DNA of 64,000 nt from Thermoactinomyces daqus (GTDB lineage Bacteria; Bacillota; Bacilli; Thermoactinomycetales; Thermoactinomycetaceae). Below, one piece after another: positions 1 to 10,386 of the stretch. The DNA lies in NCBI RefSeq assembly GCF_000763315.1, contig NZ_JPST01000035.1, forward strand, positions 96,242 to 160,241, read 5' to 3'. Made by a program: the position numbers and the translations under genes. Each line of letters opens with the position of its first letter. Positions within the stretch are counted from its first letter, which is position 1. Below the pieces are notes generated by a model that was not told the DNA's origin, made no database searches, and saw only the letters and a program-made list of their open reading frames with translations.

Positions 1-1133
1 AGAAATGAGGCAAATACCTCATTGCCAAAGAGAAGCCCCTGTTCAGTCAGGGCGATGCGGTCTCCCTGCTGCACCAATCGCTTTTGTTCAAATAATTGCC
101 GCAAAACGCTGCCAAACGCATCCTCGATGCTGACCCCGAAACGTTCCCTGAACCGTGACCGGCTTACACCTGCGAGCAAGCGCAAGCCCAGAATCATGAA
201 ATTCTCAATCTCTTCTTCCCGTTCGACGCGATACGATTCAGCCACAGGACGCCTGCCGGCCGTCAAACGCGCAATATATTCTTTGACCCCTTTGATATTG
301 GCATAGCGAACCCCTTCCACGTATCCGTGCGCCCCTGTTCCCAGTCCATAATACTCTTCGTTGAGCCAATACGTGCAATTGTGCCTGCTCTCAAATCCCG
401 GCTGCGCAAAATTGCTCACTTCATATTGCTCATAGCCGTGCTGTTTCAAATGGGAGCGCAGCATCTGATACATGGTGAACTCCTCATCATCGGAGGGCAA
501 CGGCAGTTCATTTCGTTCATACAAATGGTGAAAAAGCGTCCCTTCCTCGATTTTCAGGCTGTAGCAGGAAAAGTGCTCGGGTCCCAGTGCAATCGCCGAT
601 TCCAGCGTCTGTTTCATATCTTCCACTGTCTGTGTCGGCAGGCCGAACATCAAATCGAGGGAAATATTCGCAAAACCGGCCTCCCGTGCCAGCCGGACGC
701 TTTGTCCGATCTCTTCAACCCCGTGAATGCGCCCGATCCGCTGAAGCAGATCAGGACGAAACGTTTGGGCGCCAAAACTGATGCGATTAACCCCGCCCTC
801 GAGCATGGCTTCCAGCAGTTCCGGACCGGTGGTGCCGGGATTGGCCTCGACCGTGAATTCACAGTCGGCGGCCCGGTTCGGGAAATAGCGGCGAATATCG
901 TCCAGCAATTTCCTCATCTGAGCCGGTGTCAGGACAGTGGGCGTTCCTCCGCCGATAAAAATCGAGCGGATCTCAGCCGGGGGAGTTTCTGCCACAGCGA
1001 GAGCCATCTCCCGTCCGAGGGCGGAAAGATAATCATCCACCGGCTGCCCGTTCACGACATAAGCAGTAAAATCGCAGTAATGGCATTTATTTGTACAAAA
1101 AGGAATATGAATGTATACGGCTTGGGGCGGCAT
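1..1133 (-). CDS. hemW: HemW-like radical SAM protein (HemN family), 3' end cut by window edge
   Basis: The minus-strand frame is open from an ATG at 1133 to the window edge, about 377 codons, close to the usual 380 of HemW, so only a few codons are missing. The N-terminus carries the radical SAM cluster motif CTNKCHYC (CxxxCxxC) at about residues 13-20 and a GGGTP motif near residue 65. The visible C-terminus ends in a GNEVF-type segment typical of HemW. AGGAGGT lies seven bases before the start. HemW binds haem and has been proposed as a haem chaperone; it was formerly annotated as oxygen-independent coproporphyrinogen oxidase. It follows lepA, as in Bacillus (lepA-hemN-hrcA). No stop codon is visible, so the exact end is unknown. 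Confidence 0.93.
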   Translation of the reverse strand, partial: MPPQAVYIHIPFCTNKCHYCDFTAYVVNGQPVDDYLSALGREMALAVAETPPAEIRSIFIGGGTPTVLTPAQMRKLLDDIRRYFPNRAADCEFTVEANPGTTGPELLEAMLEGGVNRISFGAQTFRPDLLQRIGRIHGVEEIGQSVRLAREAGFANISLDLMFGLPTQTVEDMKQTLESAIALGPEHFSCYSLKIEEGTLFHHLYERNELPLPSDDEEFTMYQMLRSHLKQHGYEQYEVSNFAQPGFESRHNCTYWLNEEYYGLGTGAHGYVEGVRYANIKGVKEYIARLTAGRRPVAESYRVEREEEIENFMILGLRLLAGVSRSRFRERFGVSIEDAFGSVLRQLFEQKRLVQQGDRIALTEQGLLFGNEVFASF

Positions 1134-1246
1134 TTGCCCACCTCCTAAAAATGCCGCAAGCAACAGGCCGCGTGTCCGGCAAATCGGGCAAGCCTTCCCT
1201 GCTGACGGACGTTCCGGCATCGATGCTTACGGCATGGTTGATGTGA

Positions 1247-3061
1247 TTATTTGTCGTCGATTTTCAACACGGCCATAAAAGCTTCCTGCGGCACCTCGAC
1301 GCTGCCGACCGCTTTCATCCGCTTTTTCCCTTCTTTCTGTTTCTCCAGCAATTTGCGTTTCCGGCTGATATCCCCGCCGTAGCATTTGGCCAGCACGTTT
1401 TTGCGCATGGCACTGATCGTTTCCCGCGCAACCACTTTATTGCCGATGGCCGCTTGGATCGGCACTTCAAACATCTGGCGCGGAATCAATTTTTTCAGTT
1501 TTTCCACCAGGGCGCGGCCGCGATGGTATGCGCGATCGCGATGCACAATAAAGGAAAGGGCATCGACGACTTCGCCATTCAGCAGGATATCCATTTTGAC
1601 AAGATTGGACGGCTTGTAGCCGATCAGTTCATAGTCGAAGGAGGCATACCCTTTTGTCCCTGATTTCAGCTGGTCGAAGAAGTCATAAACGATTTCTGCG
1701 AGCGGCAATTCATAAACGAGGCTGACGCGGTTGGTATCAATATACGTCATATCGACATATTGACCGCGTTTGTTCTGGCAAATCTCCATTACAGCCCCAA
1801 CATAATCATTCGGCACCAAAATGGTGGCCTTCACATAAGGTTCTTCCACCCGATCGATTTTTTGCTGCGGCGGCATCAGTGTCGGATTTTCGATCTCCAG
1901 CACGGATCCGTCGGTCTGATACACCTTGTAAACAACGCTTGGAGCAGTAGTGATGAGCTGCACGCCAAATTCGCGCTCAATCCGCTCCTGAATAATCTCC
2001 ATGTGAAGCAGACCGAGGAAACCCGCGCGAAAACCAAATCCGAGCGCACTTGAGGTCTCCGGCTCGTAGGTGAGCGACGCATCATTCAGCTCCAATTTTT
2101 CCAGTGCTTCCCGCAAATCATCGTATTCGGAGGAATCGACCGGATACAACCCGCAAAACACCATCGGATTAATGCGGCGATACCCGGGCAGCGGCTCTTT
2201 GGCCGGGCGGTCCGCATCGGTGATCGTATCCCCCACGCGCGTATCCTTGACGTTTTTGATGTTGGCACAAACGTATCCAACCTCACCGACGGAAAGCTGT
2301 TCCATCGGAACCTGATGGGGCGTAAAAGCCCCCACTTCGGTAATTTCATATGTTTTACCCGTGGCCATCATTTTCATGCGCATGCCTTTTTTAATCGTTC
2401 CGTCGACGACACGCATATAAATGATGACACCCCGGTACGAATCATAAACGGAGTCAAAGATCAGCGCACGAAGCGGAGCATCGGGATCACCTTCCGGAGC
2501 CGGCACCTTTTCCACAATCCGCTCCAAAATCTCTTCGATGCCGATCCCCGCCTTGGCCGATGCGAGAACTGCATCGCTGGCATCCAGTCCGATCACATCT
2601 TCAATCTCCTGTTTGACGCGCTCCGGTTCCGCGCTGGGCAAGTCAATTTTATTGATAACGGGAATGATTTCCAGGTCATTTTCAAGCGCCAGATAAACAT
2701 TGGCCAACGTTTGCGCTTCCACTCCCTGCGAGGCATCGACGACCAGCAGGGCGCCTTCGCACGCCTGAAGGCTTCTCGACACCTCATAGGTAAAATCCAC
2801 ATGACCCGGTGTATCAATCAAGTTCAGAATGTACTCTTTCCCGTCTTTTCCTTTATACGGAAGGCGAACCGACTGCAATTTGATGGTGATGCCGCGCTCC
2901 CGTTCCAAATCCATTTTGTCCAGGAACTGCTCCTGCATCTCCCGTTCGGTCAGCGCTCCCGTCTTTTCCAAGATTCGGTCAGCGAGTGTCGATTTCCCAT
3001 GGTCGATATGGGCAATGATGGAAAAGTTACGAATCATTGCACGTTGTTCTTTGTTATCCAT
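1247..3061 (-). CDS. lepA: Elongation factor 4 (LepA), ribosome back-translocase GTPase
   Basis: At 604 aa this is the family's usual length. It shows the P-loop AHIDHGKST near residue 18, DTPGHVDF near 85 and NKID near 137, then the EF-G-like domains and the LepA-specific C-terminus rich in basic residues ([22 protein letters not shown]). LepA acts on stalled or mis-translocated ribosomes. The ATG at 3061 follows GGAGGGAAATGAACGGG, giving a good ribosome binding site. It lies downstream of yqxA but is separated from it by 334 bases and a terminator, so it probably has its own promoter and is cotranscribed with hemW, which begins 113 bases after its stop. Confidence 0.98.
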   Translation of the reverse strand: MDNKEQRAMIRNFSIIAHIDHGKSTLADRILEKTGALTEREMQEQFLDKMDLERERGITIKLQSVRLPYKGKDGKEYILNLIDTPGHVDFTYEVSRSLQACEGALLVVDASQGVEAQTLANVYLALENDLEIIPVINKIDLPSAEPERVKQEIEDVIGLDASDAVLASAKAGIGIEEILERIVEKVPAPEGDPDAPLRALIFDSVYDSYRGVIIYMRVVDGTIKKGMRMKMMATGKTYEITEVGAFTPHQVPMEQLSVGEVGYVCANIKNVKDTRVGDTITDADRPAKEPLPGYRRINPMVFCGLYPVDSSEYDDLREALEKLELNDASLTYEPETSSALGFGFRAGFLGLLHMEIIQERIEREFGVQLITTAPSVVYKVYQTDGSVLEIENPTLMPPQQKIDRVEEPYVKATILVPNDYVGAVMEICQNKRGQYVDMTYIDTNRVSLVYELPLAEIVYDFFDQLKSGTKGYASFDYELIGYKPSNLVKMDILLNGEVVDALSFIVHRDRAYHRGRALVEKLKKLIPRQMFEVPIQAAIGNKVVARETISAMRKNVLAKCYGGDISRKRKLLEKQKEGKKRMKAVGSVEVPQEAFMAVLKIDDK

Positions 3062-3337
3062 TCCCGTTCATTTCCCTCCTGCATCAATCGAGGACTGCAT
3101 TGCTTAATTATATCAGCCCCAAACCCTCTCTTCAATGAGTTTCCTGTCCCTGACTCTCTGAAGCGATGACAAAATCGGTCATGACTCGCCGCCACAACCA
3201 GCGGAAAGCCAGACACGGCCGGGAAGCGAAACCGCCGAACGGACATCTGGAACACAGGGAGGCCGGAGCCGACGGCTGCTGCAACGCGTTTTCACACAAA
3301 ACATTCTTATCTTATTAAATGCACAAATTAAATACAC
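3062..3337. other. Intergenic region upstream of lepA
   Basis: No convincing ORF is present. The stretch must carry the lepA promoter on the minus strand, but I could not settle on one -35/-10 pair. The part around 3290-3345 is AT-rich and precedes the yqxA terminator. Confidence 0.4.
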
Positions 3338-3371
3338 AAAAAAAGACAAAGGAACATCATGCTCCTTTGCC
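3338..3371 (-). terminator. Rho-independent terminator after yqxA
   Basis: Arms CAAAGGA (3347-3353) and TCCTTTG (3363-3369) form a stem with a nine-base loop. Read on the minus strand the stem is followed by a run of seven T. It lies 25 bases beyond the yqxA stop and closes the gpr/spoIIP/yqxA side of the locus. Confidence 0.8.
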
Positions 3372-3395
3372 CCCGTATACAACTCCTGCCTATCT

Positions 3396-3746
3396 TTACT
3401 CGGCCAGGGCAAAAATGAAATTCATCACCTTACGGGAAAGGTTTTTGAGCCCCGTTCCCACTTCGTTTCCCACCACCGCCAAATAATTGGTTCCGTTTTT
3501 CTCCTGTTGGCTGGTTACCGTCTCTCTTACTTTCGCTGCCACCTTTGGCACGGGATTTTTCGTTTCAACGACTTGTCCCAGCACCGCGATTTCGATTTTT
3601 CCATCCTGTGGAGTAATCTGGATCGCGCGCGGCGCCCCCATGGTTCCCTGCATCTTTTGCATATTTTGCTCAGCCCTGTCGATTCCGACGAAAATCCCCG
3701 TCACCAACATTCCGATCATACAAACGATCTGCACCAAAACGCGCAT
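3396..3746 (-). CDS. yqxA: YqxA-like small membrane-anchored protein (DUF3679)
   Basis: This 116-aa protein has one N-terminal hydrophobic segment (about residues 3-21) and a polar remainder, so it is probably membrane anchored with the rest outside or in the intermembrane space. Its size, its topology and its position directly after spoIIP (nine bases from the spoIIP stop) and before lepA match Bacillus YqxA, of the DUF3679 family. The molecular function is unknown; the close coupling to spoIIP suggests expression during sporulation. No catalytic motif is visible. The family assignment rests mainly on context and general sequence character. Confidence 0.75.
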   Translation of the reverse strand: MRVLVQIVCMIGMLVTGIFVGIDRAEQNMQKMQGTMGAPRAIQITPQDGKIEIAVLGQVVETKNPVPKVAAKVRETVTSQQEKNGTNYLAVVGNEVGTGLKNLSRKVMNFIFALAE

Positions 3747-3755
3747 CCTGTCACC

Positions 3756-4910
3756 TCATTTACCTGCCTCCGTTGCATCCGGCCGGGCTGTAACCACGGT
3801 TCCCTCATGGATTATATCGGCCAAAACCCGGGCCAAAACCTCAATCGACCGATTCGCTTCAGCGAATGAATTATCCACCCCGCCCACTTCAACCAGCATG
3901 CTGTTGGGCGATAAAGATTGATTATATTCCCCGTTGTTCCCATTTCCTCTCTCTTTAATAATCACCGCCCGGGACAAACCGGGATATAACTCGTTGATCC
4001 GCTTGTGCATCTCGCGGGCAAGGCTCAGGTTGTCCTCAAAGTGCGTGCTCGCCTTGCCGACTACAAACGCGAGCCTCGCATACGGTTTGCCGTCAAACAC
4101 TTTTGTCGTCTTGTCGCGCCTGCGTGAATCGCGATGAATATCGATCATATAACTGATGCTGTGGTATTGCTTCAAGACAGAGAGCACCATTTTGCGCGAT
4201 TGCACATACGCACCGGAATTCCATGTATACTTCCGTTCGGTTGTGACGGCGCCGATGCCCATCTTTTCCAGCTGCTTCGCCAAATGCTTGGAAACGAGGG
4301 TAATATTGCGATTCAGATCAGTGGCCTGGTCGGGATTTGTTTTATGGAGTTCCGGCAAAAAAGATTCCCAAAAATGGGTGTTATAAATAATCACTTGCTT
4401 CGTTTTGATACTTCCCGGGTCGGTGCTCGTTTTGTCTTCATCGGGATGCTCCATCGCCTTCATAATCTGTTTATCGAGGTCAGGCGGCGGCGGTGATTCG
4501 ATCGGGATCGAAGTATAATCCACATCGCTGCTGGCCACGTCAATCTCGCTGTCGAACAATGCGTACAACGGCAGCTCTTTGCCCAGAAAAGTGCGTGGAT
4601 CACGAAAATCGATACTCGTCATCAACTCAAACGCCGTCCGCGAGATAATCTCTTCCAAACCGGCCGTCTGAATTTTCTCCTGGAAATAGGGAATGCTTTC
4701 CCCGACGATCATGCTGAGCGTTTGCGGGGAAAGATGAGACGTCACCCTGCTGAGATCCGACCCTGTCAAACTCTGTTCCGCTTGAACCATTGCCAGCGCA
4801 CCGACAAAGGAAAAAAGAACAGCCGCTGCCAAAAATAAAAACACAAACCTCTGCCTCGTTTTCGGACGCGCCATATTCAGCGTCAAGAAACCACGGTAGC
4901 GACTTCTCAT
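3756..4910 (-). CDS. spoIIP: Stage II sporulation protein P (SpoIIP), peptidoglycan amidase/endopeptidase
   Basis: SpoIIP degrades septal peptidoglycan with SpoIID and SpoIIM during engulfment. The protein has an N-terminal membrane segment (about residues 17-38) and a C-terminal SpoIIP domain. It shows the IIYNTHFWESF motif with its likely zinc-binding His, a DIHRDS motif, and VEVGGVDNS near the C-terminus. I chose the ATG at 4910 because GAGGGTG lies at good spacing. A GTG at 4919 in the same frame is possible but has almost no ribosome binding site. It lies between gpr and yqxA, the conserved Bacillus order. The 325-base gap to gpr suggests its own mother-cell promoter, which I could not place. 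Confidence 0.96.
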   Translation of the reverse strand: MRSRYRGFLTLNMARPKTRQRFVFLFLAAAVLFSFVGALAMVQAEQSLTGSDLSRVTSHLSPQTLSMIVGESIPYFQEKIQTAGLEEIISRTAFELMTSIDFRDPRTFLGKELPLYALFDSEIDVASSDVDYTSIPIESPPPPDLDKQIMKAMEHPDEDKTSTDPGSIKTKQVIIYNTHFWESFLPELHKTNPDQATDLNRNITLVSKHLAKQLEKMGIGAVTTERKYTWNSGAYVQSRKMVLSVLKQYHSISYMIDIHRDSRRRDKTTKVFDGKPYARLAFVVGKASTHFEDNLSLAREMHKRINELYPGLSRAVIIKERGNGNNGEYNQSLSPNSMLVEVGGVDNSFAEANRSIEVLARVLADIIHEGTVVTARPDATEAGK

Positions 4911-5100
4911 TCGGTTCACCCTCTATCTGCTTGTCTCACCCTAATCTATGAAAACCGGCAAACAGGTAGAACCGATTAACTGAATTTGCTAGAAATAGAT
5001 TGAGACCTCACGGCGGCCGGCAGAGAGCGGCAGGCGGAAAAGGATAAAAAATCTTGCTTTTGAAACTCAACGAGCCCCGTTCCACGCGGATGTCCCAAAC
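4911..5100. other. Intergenic region between gpr terminator and spoIIP
   Basis: No credible ORF is seen. It should hold the spoIIP promoter, expected to be sigma-E/F dependent from work on Bacillus, but no pair of elements is clear by eye. Confidence 0.35.
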
Positions 5101-5146
5101 TCCAAACAAGAATCCCGTTCCCCGGGGAAGCCGGACAACGGGATTC
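5101..5146 (-). terminator. Probable terminator after gpr
   Basis: A perfect 10-bp stem, GAATCCCGTT (5110-5119) with AACGGGATTC (5137-5146), has a 17-base loop that itself contains CCCCGGGG. On the minus strand it is followed by the weak U-tract TTGTTT. It lies about 90 bases past the gpr stop. Confidence 0.6.
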
Positions 5147-5235
5147 GCGCCAAATGGAAACAATATTTTGTTCTGCGAAAGTGCTTCTGCATTGCCCGCA
5201 CATCTCCCGGATTAACCGGGAGGAAATCAAATGTT

Positions 5236-6339
5236 TTATTGCACATGCGAAGCCACATTTTTCATGGTTACAGCCTCATGCAGGGCGCAGTTCAGTCCGT
5301 TGGCGATCAATTTGGCCATATTGCCAATGAAGGAATCCACCTCCTTCGGGGTAACGATCAGATTTTGCCCCAAAGGTGCCAGCACTTCATGAATCAGTTG
5401 CCTTTTCTCATCCGAGTTCAGGCTGCCAAACATCCCCAGCATGCGGTTGCTGGTCTCCGGCGGAACTTGATAGTTTTCCAGATCTTTTACCGAAGGCCGG
5501 TTGTGAGGATCAAGCGGGTTATTTTTCACCCCGTGCAATTCCCGGCCAAGGTGGGAAATCACATAATCGATGGTGTCATGGGCAATGGTGACGGCATCCA
5601 CGACGGTGGGAACACCAACGGCCAGAACGGGCACACCCAAAAACTCCTTGGTCAACGCCTTGCGATTGTTTCCGACACCGGACCCCGGCTGAATTCCCGT
5701 ATCAGCAATCTGAATCGTCGTATTGACCCGGGACAAGGCCCTTGAGGCCAGTGCATCAAACGCGATCACAAAATCAGGCTTTGATTTCTGCACCACCCCG
5801 CGCACAATTTCACTCGTTTCTATCCCGGTCGTCCCGAGCACTCCCGGCGAAAGGGCGGAAACGCTGCGATACCCTTCGGCAACCGTTTCCGGCTGCAATT
5901 TAAAGAGATGACGGGTGACCAGGGTGTGCTTGACGACGAGCGGTCCGAGTGAATCCGGCGTTACATCCCAGTTTCCAATCCCCACTACCAGGCAGGAATC
6001 ATTTGGCTTAATGCCGACTTCATCGAGGAAACGGCTGAATTGCTCAGCAAAATGTTGCGATACGCGCTTTTCCAGCATGGAATCTCCCGACCGAAGACCG
6101 GGCACTTCAATCGTCAGGTAAGTACCCGGCAGTTTGCCCATCTGCTCACCGGCATCTTCGCTGTCAATCCAGATCCAACTGGTCGTAATCCCGTCCTGTG
6201 TCTCTTCCTGTTTGCGAACGCCCGGAATGGAACTTCCCCGCCCTTGCTCCCGGGTCACCATGTCATGAGCTTCGCGGGCCAAATCCGTGCGAATATTGTA
6301 CATACTCAAATCAATCTGGTGTTCCGACGCTTGATTCAT
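5236..6339 (-). CDS. gpr: Germination protease (Gpr) zymogen
   Basis: Gpr is made in the forespore as a zymogen and degrades the small acid-soluble spore proteins after germination. The 367-aa length is usual. The N-terminus has a short pro-segment followed by the characteristic YNIRTDLA, near whose start processing occurs in known Gpr proteins. The body contains family-typical blocks including GIGNWDVTPDSLGP and a long conserved DALASRALSRVNTTIQ region. The ATG at 6339 is preceded by AAGGGG. It is divergent from rpsT, as in Bacillus. A candidate forespore promoter (6375-6403) lies just upstream and fits its expected sigma-G control. Confidence 0.97.
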   Translation of the reverse strand: MNQASEHQIDLSMYNIRTDLAREAHDMVTREQGRGSSIPGVRKQEETQDGITTSWIWIDSEDAGEQMGKLPGTYLTIEVPGLRSGDSMLEKRVSQHFAEQFSRFLDEVGIKPNDSCLVVGIGNWDVTPDSLGPLVVKHTLVTRHLFKLQPETVAEGYRSVSALSPGVLGTTGIETSEIVRGVVQKSKPDFVIAFDALASRALSRVNTTIQIADTGIQPGSGVGNNRKALTKEFLGVPVLAVGVPTVVDAVTIAHDTIDYVISHLGRELHGVKNNPLDPHNRPSVKDLENYQVPPETSNRMLGMFGSLNSDEKRQLIHEVLAPLGQNLIVTPKEVDSFIGNMAKLIANGLNCALHEAVTMKNVASHVQ

Positions 6340-6374
6340 CCAATATATCCCCTTTTTTTGCCTGTTTCCACTCT

Positions 6375-6403
6375 TAGTTTGCTTCTTTGCCTCTCATTTA
6401 TTC
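6375..6403 (-). promoter_or_regulatory. Candidate sigma-F/G (forespore) promoter for gpr
   Basis: On the minus strand GAATA (6399-6403) and CAAACTA (6375-6381) are separated by 17 bases. This resembles the forespore consensus GnATA - 17/18 - CATnnTA with one mismatch. It lies 36 bases upstream of the gpr start, the expected place for a sporulation-only gene. Confidence 0.55.
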
Positions 6404-6418
6404 TGCTCATGACCGTTG

Positions 6419-6447
6419 TTGCTTTTTGCAGAGCCTCATGCTAGAAT
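6419..6447 (+). promoter_or_regulatory. Vegetative (sigma-A-like) promoter for rpsT
   Basis: TTGCTT (6419-6424) and TAGAAT (6442-6447) are separated by exactly 17 bases, 55 bases before the rpsT start codon. It is back to back with the gpr promoter. Confidence 0.65.
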
Positions 6448-6501
6448 ATTGCATGTTGCATTATTGGGATGCGGAAACCCTTCCCTCAGGAGGTGAACGT
6501 C

Positions 6502-6768
6502 TTGGCAAACATTAAATCCGCAATCAAACGCGCCAAAACCAACGAAGTGCGCCGCGCCCGCAATGCTTCTCAAAAATCGGCGATGCGCACGGCCGTAAAA
6601 AAATTCTTGGCAGCCGTTGACCAACAAGATAAAGAACAAGCCGCTGTGCTTTTGAAAGCAGCAACCCGCAGCTTGGATAAAGCCGTAACCAAAGGTTTGA
6701 TCCACAAAAATGCGGCTGCTCGCAAAAAATCCCGCCTCACCAAAAAATATCAGGCACTCGAAGCTTAA
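6502..6768 (+). CDS. rpsT: 30S ribosomal protein S20
   Basis: S20 binds 16S rRNA in the body of the small subunit. The true start is the TTG at 6502, because it sits seven bases after AGGAGGTGA and gives an 88-aa protein beginning (M)[14 protein letters not shown], the family's standard N-terminus. The longer in-frame ORF beginning at 6469 would add 11 unconserved residues. The protein is highly basic and alanine-rich, as expected for S20. It is divergent from gpr and followed at once by a strong terminator, so it is monocistronic. S20 often has a non-ATG start, thought to tune its translation. Confidence 0.98.
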   Translation: MANIKSAIKRAKTNEVRRARNASQKSAMRTAVKKFLAAVDQQDKEQAAVLLKAATRSLDKAVTKGLIHKNAAARKKSRLTKKYQALEA

Positions 6769-6785
6769 TATCTTTCTTTTACATG

Positions 6786-6824
6786 AAAAAACGACCCACA
6801 TCGATTGGGTCGCTTTTATTTTTT
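6786..6824 (+). terminator. Terminator after rpsT (probably bidirectional)
   Basis: Arms CGACCCA (6792-6798) and TGGGTCG (6806-6812) are flanked by an A-run on the left and CTTTTATTTTTT on the right. The A-run provides a U-tract for the convergent gene on the minus strand. Confidence 0.85.
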
Positions 6825-7410
6825 ATCCGCCAATTTTCGCGCCGTCCGGCTCATCTCCACCCCGGATTCATCGGGAAAAGTCCGAAAAAGGTGATCCATG
6901 GCCGGATTGGTCACGCCAAACCAGTAATGCTCGTTCTTGAAATGGTGCAACAAATGATATTTTTTCAATTTCTTCCCCCCATGGGGTGAGAGGCTTGATC
7001 GGCCGGTGCGCGATATAATGTTTCCATTCATAATATAAATGATAGAGCACAGCACCGCTTAAAAAAGTGGTTGTGATCGCGATTTTCCCCGTCACCAGGT
7101 AAACGATGCTCCCGACGAGGACAAACTGGGGAACACTGTACCACAGCGGCAAAAAGAGCAATTCCAGTTTATCGGGGTCTTCATGATGATCATAATGTAA
7201 CCGCTTTAACAGCTTCAACAAAAAAGGATGCTTCGGCGGAGGAAGATGAAATAAAAAACGATGGGCATATAGGGCGACTCCGCCCAAGAACACCGCCACC
7301 GTCACAAGACTGTTCGCCCATGCCAATGTCAACCCCAGACCGCAGACACAGACCAGACTCATCACGAAAATATCTGAAAAAAAGAAAAATTCAAATAAAT
7401 AACGCCGCAT
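6816..7410 (-). pseudogene. Fatty-acid-hydroxylase/sterol-desaturase-like membrane protein, frameshifted
   Basis: The first frame (from 7410) gives several hydrophobic segments and histidine clusters typical of membrane di-iron hydroxylases: HRFLFH near residue 51, HYDHHED near 72, and HLYYEWKHYIAHRP near 123-136. At about 6975-6980 the minus strand has a run of six G. After it this frame reads unrelated residues to a stop at 6868, while the +1 frame continues with the expected next cluster, WGKKLKKYHLLHHF ... HYWFGVTNP, and stops at 6816. Five G instead of six would restore a continuous protein of about 198 aa. So either a one-base insertion inactivates the gene or the base is a homopolymer sequencing error. 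Product function is inferred from the His boxes only. Confidence 0.8.
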
Positions 7411-7527
7411 CGGTTCACTCCTTTCGCGAACTTATCCTTTCTTTTCATTATAACATCCCGCGGGCGCTTCCTTCATAACTCCTTCACGGAAGATCTCGTG
7501 AATTCCCTGTCTTTCATCAATATTGAT

Positions 7528-7543
7528 TCACCGCTTTCGGTGA
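7528..7543. repeat. Small hairpin TCACCG/CGGTGA
   Basis: A 6-bp perfect stem with loop CTTT lies 11 bases from the trpS terminator. No U-tract follows; its role is unknown. Confidence 0.4.
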
Positions 7544-7544
7544 G

Positions 7545-7582
7545 TTTCAAAATGAGGACATTCCGCCCATTGGAATGTCCTC
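7545..7582 (-). terminator. Terminator after trpS
   Basis: A perfect 11-bp stem, GAGGACATTCC (7554-7564) and GGAATGTCCTC (7572-7582), is followed on the minus strand by ATTTTG. It lies 15 bases past the trpS stop. Confidence 0.75.
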
Positions 7583-7596
7583 CGCTTATTGACTCA

Positions 7597-8595
<999 letters not shown>

Positions 8596-8652
8596 TCATG
8601 ATTTGCCGGCATTTGGCAGGATCGCGATTGACCCGGCCTGCAACAATTTCAC

Positions 8653-8895
8653 ACAAAAAAGCCCGTCCCCGGCAAGGGACGAGCTGATTCTCGCGGTACC
8701 ACCCTTCTTTGCCTCTCCTGTACATCAGAGAGGCACACTCTTAGCTATAACGGGATCATCCCGGTTTTCCCTACTTGATATGGCATCGTTAAGGAAAACA
8801 GCTCCAAAGCCCATTCATGCGGCCGGCTGATTGGCTCGCACCCTCCGCCAACTCTCTGCACAGCCACTGCCGCATTACTATTCTTTCTCATCGCT
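8653..8895 (-). promoter_or_regulatory. T-box riboswitch leader of trpS
   Basis: The conserved T-box sequence AAGGGTGGTACCGCG is present on the minus strand (complement of 8692-8706). It is followed by a G+C-rich terminator with arms CGTCCC and GGGACG (8664-8681) and a run of T. Upstream are an AGAGAG-type element and a GGTGCGAGCC element. A TGG within CTTTGGAGC (about 8805) is the likely Trp specifier. The upstream boundary is approximate. Confidence 0.92.
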
Positions 8896-9067
8896 GCTTG
8901 TTCTATGTTATTTTCGTTTGTACCGGCTCTAGGTATGAGGCAGGCATTGCCGGCAAAAGATACTTATTGAAATGTATTTTCCTGCAATTTTGCTGAAAAG
9001 TCAAGCATACTTATTTACAAACCCCGGGAATTGTGCTAGCTTTTTTCTAGAAACAGGAGGGACGGTT

Positions 9068-9577
9068 ATGGTGCATTCCTTTCCGATCAGTTTAAATTTT
9101 GTAGCCCCGATTTTTGCTTTAATCATGGCCTCCATGGTGATTGTCATCCGCCTGCGGGCAACCAATAAGCCAACGAACGCGAGAAAAATTCTCATCCCTC
9201 CACTGGGCATGAGCACGGGTTTCCTGATGTTTCTCTACCCGCCGATGCGCGTTCCATGGGCTTGGGCCGGGGTCGCTTTTTTGGCCGGTGCCCTTTTGTT
9301 TTCGTACCCTCTGATCAAAACATCTCATTTTGAAATGATCGATGGCAAAGTTTATCTGAAACGTTCGCGCGCTTTTATTCTCATCCTGATCGGTCTGTTT
9401 ATCCTGCGCATGGTACTCCATGACTATCTCGAACACCTGATCAGCGTGGAACAAACAGCGGCGCTCTTCTTCATCCTTGCGTTTGGCATGCTGTTGCCAT
9501 GGCGACTGGCAATGTATCTGAAATACAGGAAATTGCAAGAGAAAAACTCCTTGGAAAAAGCCAATGCCGAAGCCTAG
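9068..9577 (+). CDS. ccdC: CcdC-like membrane protein
   Basis: This 169-aa protein has about five hydrophobic segments and a short charged C-terminus. The pattern (N-terminal membrane segment, a PPLGMSTGFLMF segment, then YPPMRVPW) fits the CcdC family, a membrane protein found near cytochrome c maturation genes in Bacillus. Its exact role in cytochrome c biogenesis is not established. The ATG at 9068 is chosen over the longer ORF from 8972 because AGGAGG is seven bases upstream. No cytochrome c maturation gene lies next to it; it is monocistronic with its own terminator. A possible promoter TTTACA - 17 - TAGCTT lies just upstream near 9014. Confidence 0.75.
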   Translation: MVHSFPISLNFVAPIFALIMASMVIVIRLRATNKPTNARKILIPPLGMSTGFLMFLYPPMRVPWAWAGVAFLAGALLFSYPLIKTSHFEMIDGKVYLKRSRAFILILIGLFILRMVLHDYLEHLISVEQTAALFFILAFGMLLPWRLAMYLKYRKLQEKNSLEKANAEA

Positions 9578-9606
9578 CCCCCACCTTGTCCGGGGGCTTT
9601 TTTTTC
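9577..9606 (+). terminator. Terminator after ccdC
   Basis: Arms GCCCCC (9577-9582, beginning at the stop codon) and GGGGGC (9592-9597) are followed by nine T. Confidence 0.88.
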
Positions 9607-9732
9607 ATGAAAATGCGCCGCAGATCGGGGGTTGGTCCTTTGTTTCGGATGGCTGGTCCGGGTGGCACCTTCTTCCGCCAAAAATGCAGGCTTTCATTCT
9701 TTATCATCGGATTTATTCTTTCGTTTCATCCA

Positions 9733-10197
9733 TTATATTCTTTTTTCTGAAAAGGTGTCCTCCGAAATCACTTTAATCCCTTTTCGTCGCAGCAAGGCAG
9801 TGGTCACGCCGGCACCCGGGTTCGTTTTCCCCTGGAAAGTGCCGTCATAGATGCAGCAACTGCCGCAAGACGGACTTTTTTCTTTTAAAATGGCTTCGTT
9901 CGCTCCCACCGTCTTCGCGATGCGATACGTTTCATAGGCTCCCCGGATAAAGGCATCGGTTACATCATTGCCTTGGTTGTCGATCACACGTGCTTTTCCT
10001 TCCAGCACATCGTCCCCGTCACCGCCGACAATCTCAGCCGGATTTCTGGGAGTGGACAGTCCGCCGAGCTGTTCCGGACAGACCGGGATCGCCTCCCCTT
10101 CCCTGATCAATTTTTGAATCGCCTCCACCGCATTGTGCCGTCCGTCATAGCGGCAGTGAATGCCGGCAAAACAGGCACTGACCACTTTTTTGGTCAC
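9733..10197 (-). CDS. DUF523 family protein (TudS-like)
   Basis: DUF523 includes TudS, an iron-sulfur desulfidase acting on thiouracil; other members are uncharacterised. This 154-aa protein has the family pattern: an N-terminal SACFAG...CRYDG block, PVCPEQLGGL near the first third, GDG/DVTDAF in the middle and SPSCG...YDGTF near the end. These supply the cysteines for the cluster (C9, C49 and C106 region). I chose the GTG at 10197, which has GGAGGGGG upstream and matches the usual N-terminus. The longer ORF from 10284 adds a basic leader not seen in the family. It is flanked by unrelated genes; no operon is evident. Confidence 0.85.
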   Translation of the reverse strand: MTKKVVSACFAGIHCRYDGRHNAVEAIQKLIREGEAIPVCPEQLGGLSTPRNPAEIVGGDGDDVLEGKARVIDNQGNDVTDAFIRGAYETYRIAKTVGANEAILKEKSPSCGSCCIYDGTFQGKTNPGAGVTTALLRRKGIKVISEDTFSEKRI

Positions 10198-10386
10198 TTT
10201 GCCCCCTCCTTTGCTTCTCAGATGCTTTCGTTTATCTTCCTCAATCATAACACGCCTACAGATTCGCACGAAATTTGCGAACATGAATAAAACACTATCC
10301 GATTCATTTCAAACTTGTTACAATAGTGTAAGTGGTTGATACAAGATGGTTTAAAATGTAACCGTTTCCCAAGGAGTGTGTTTCTT

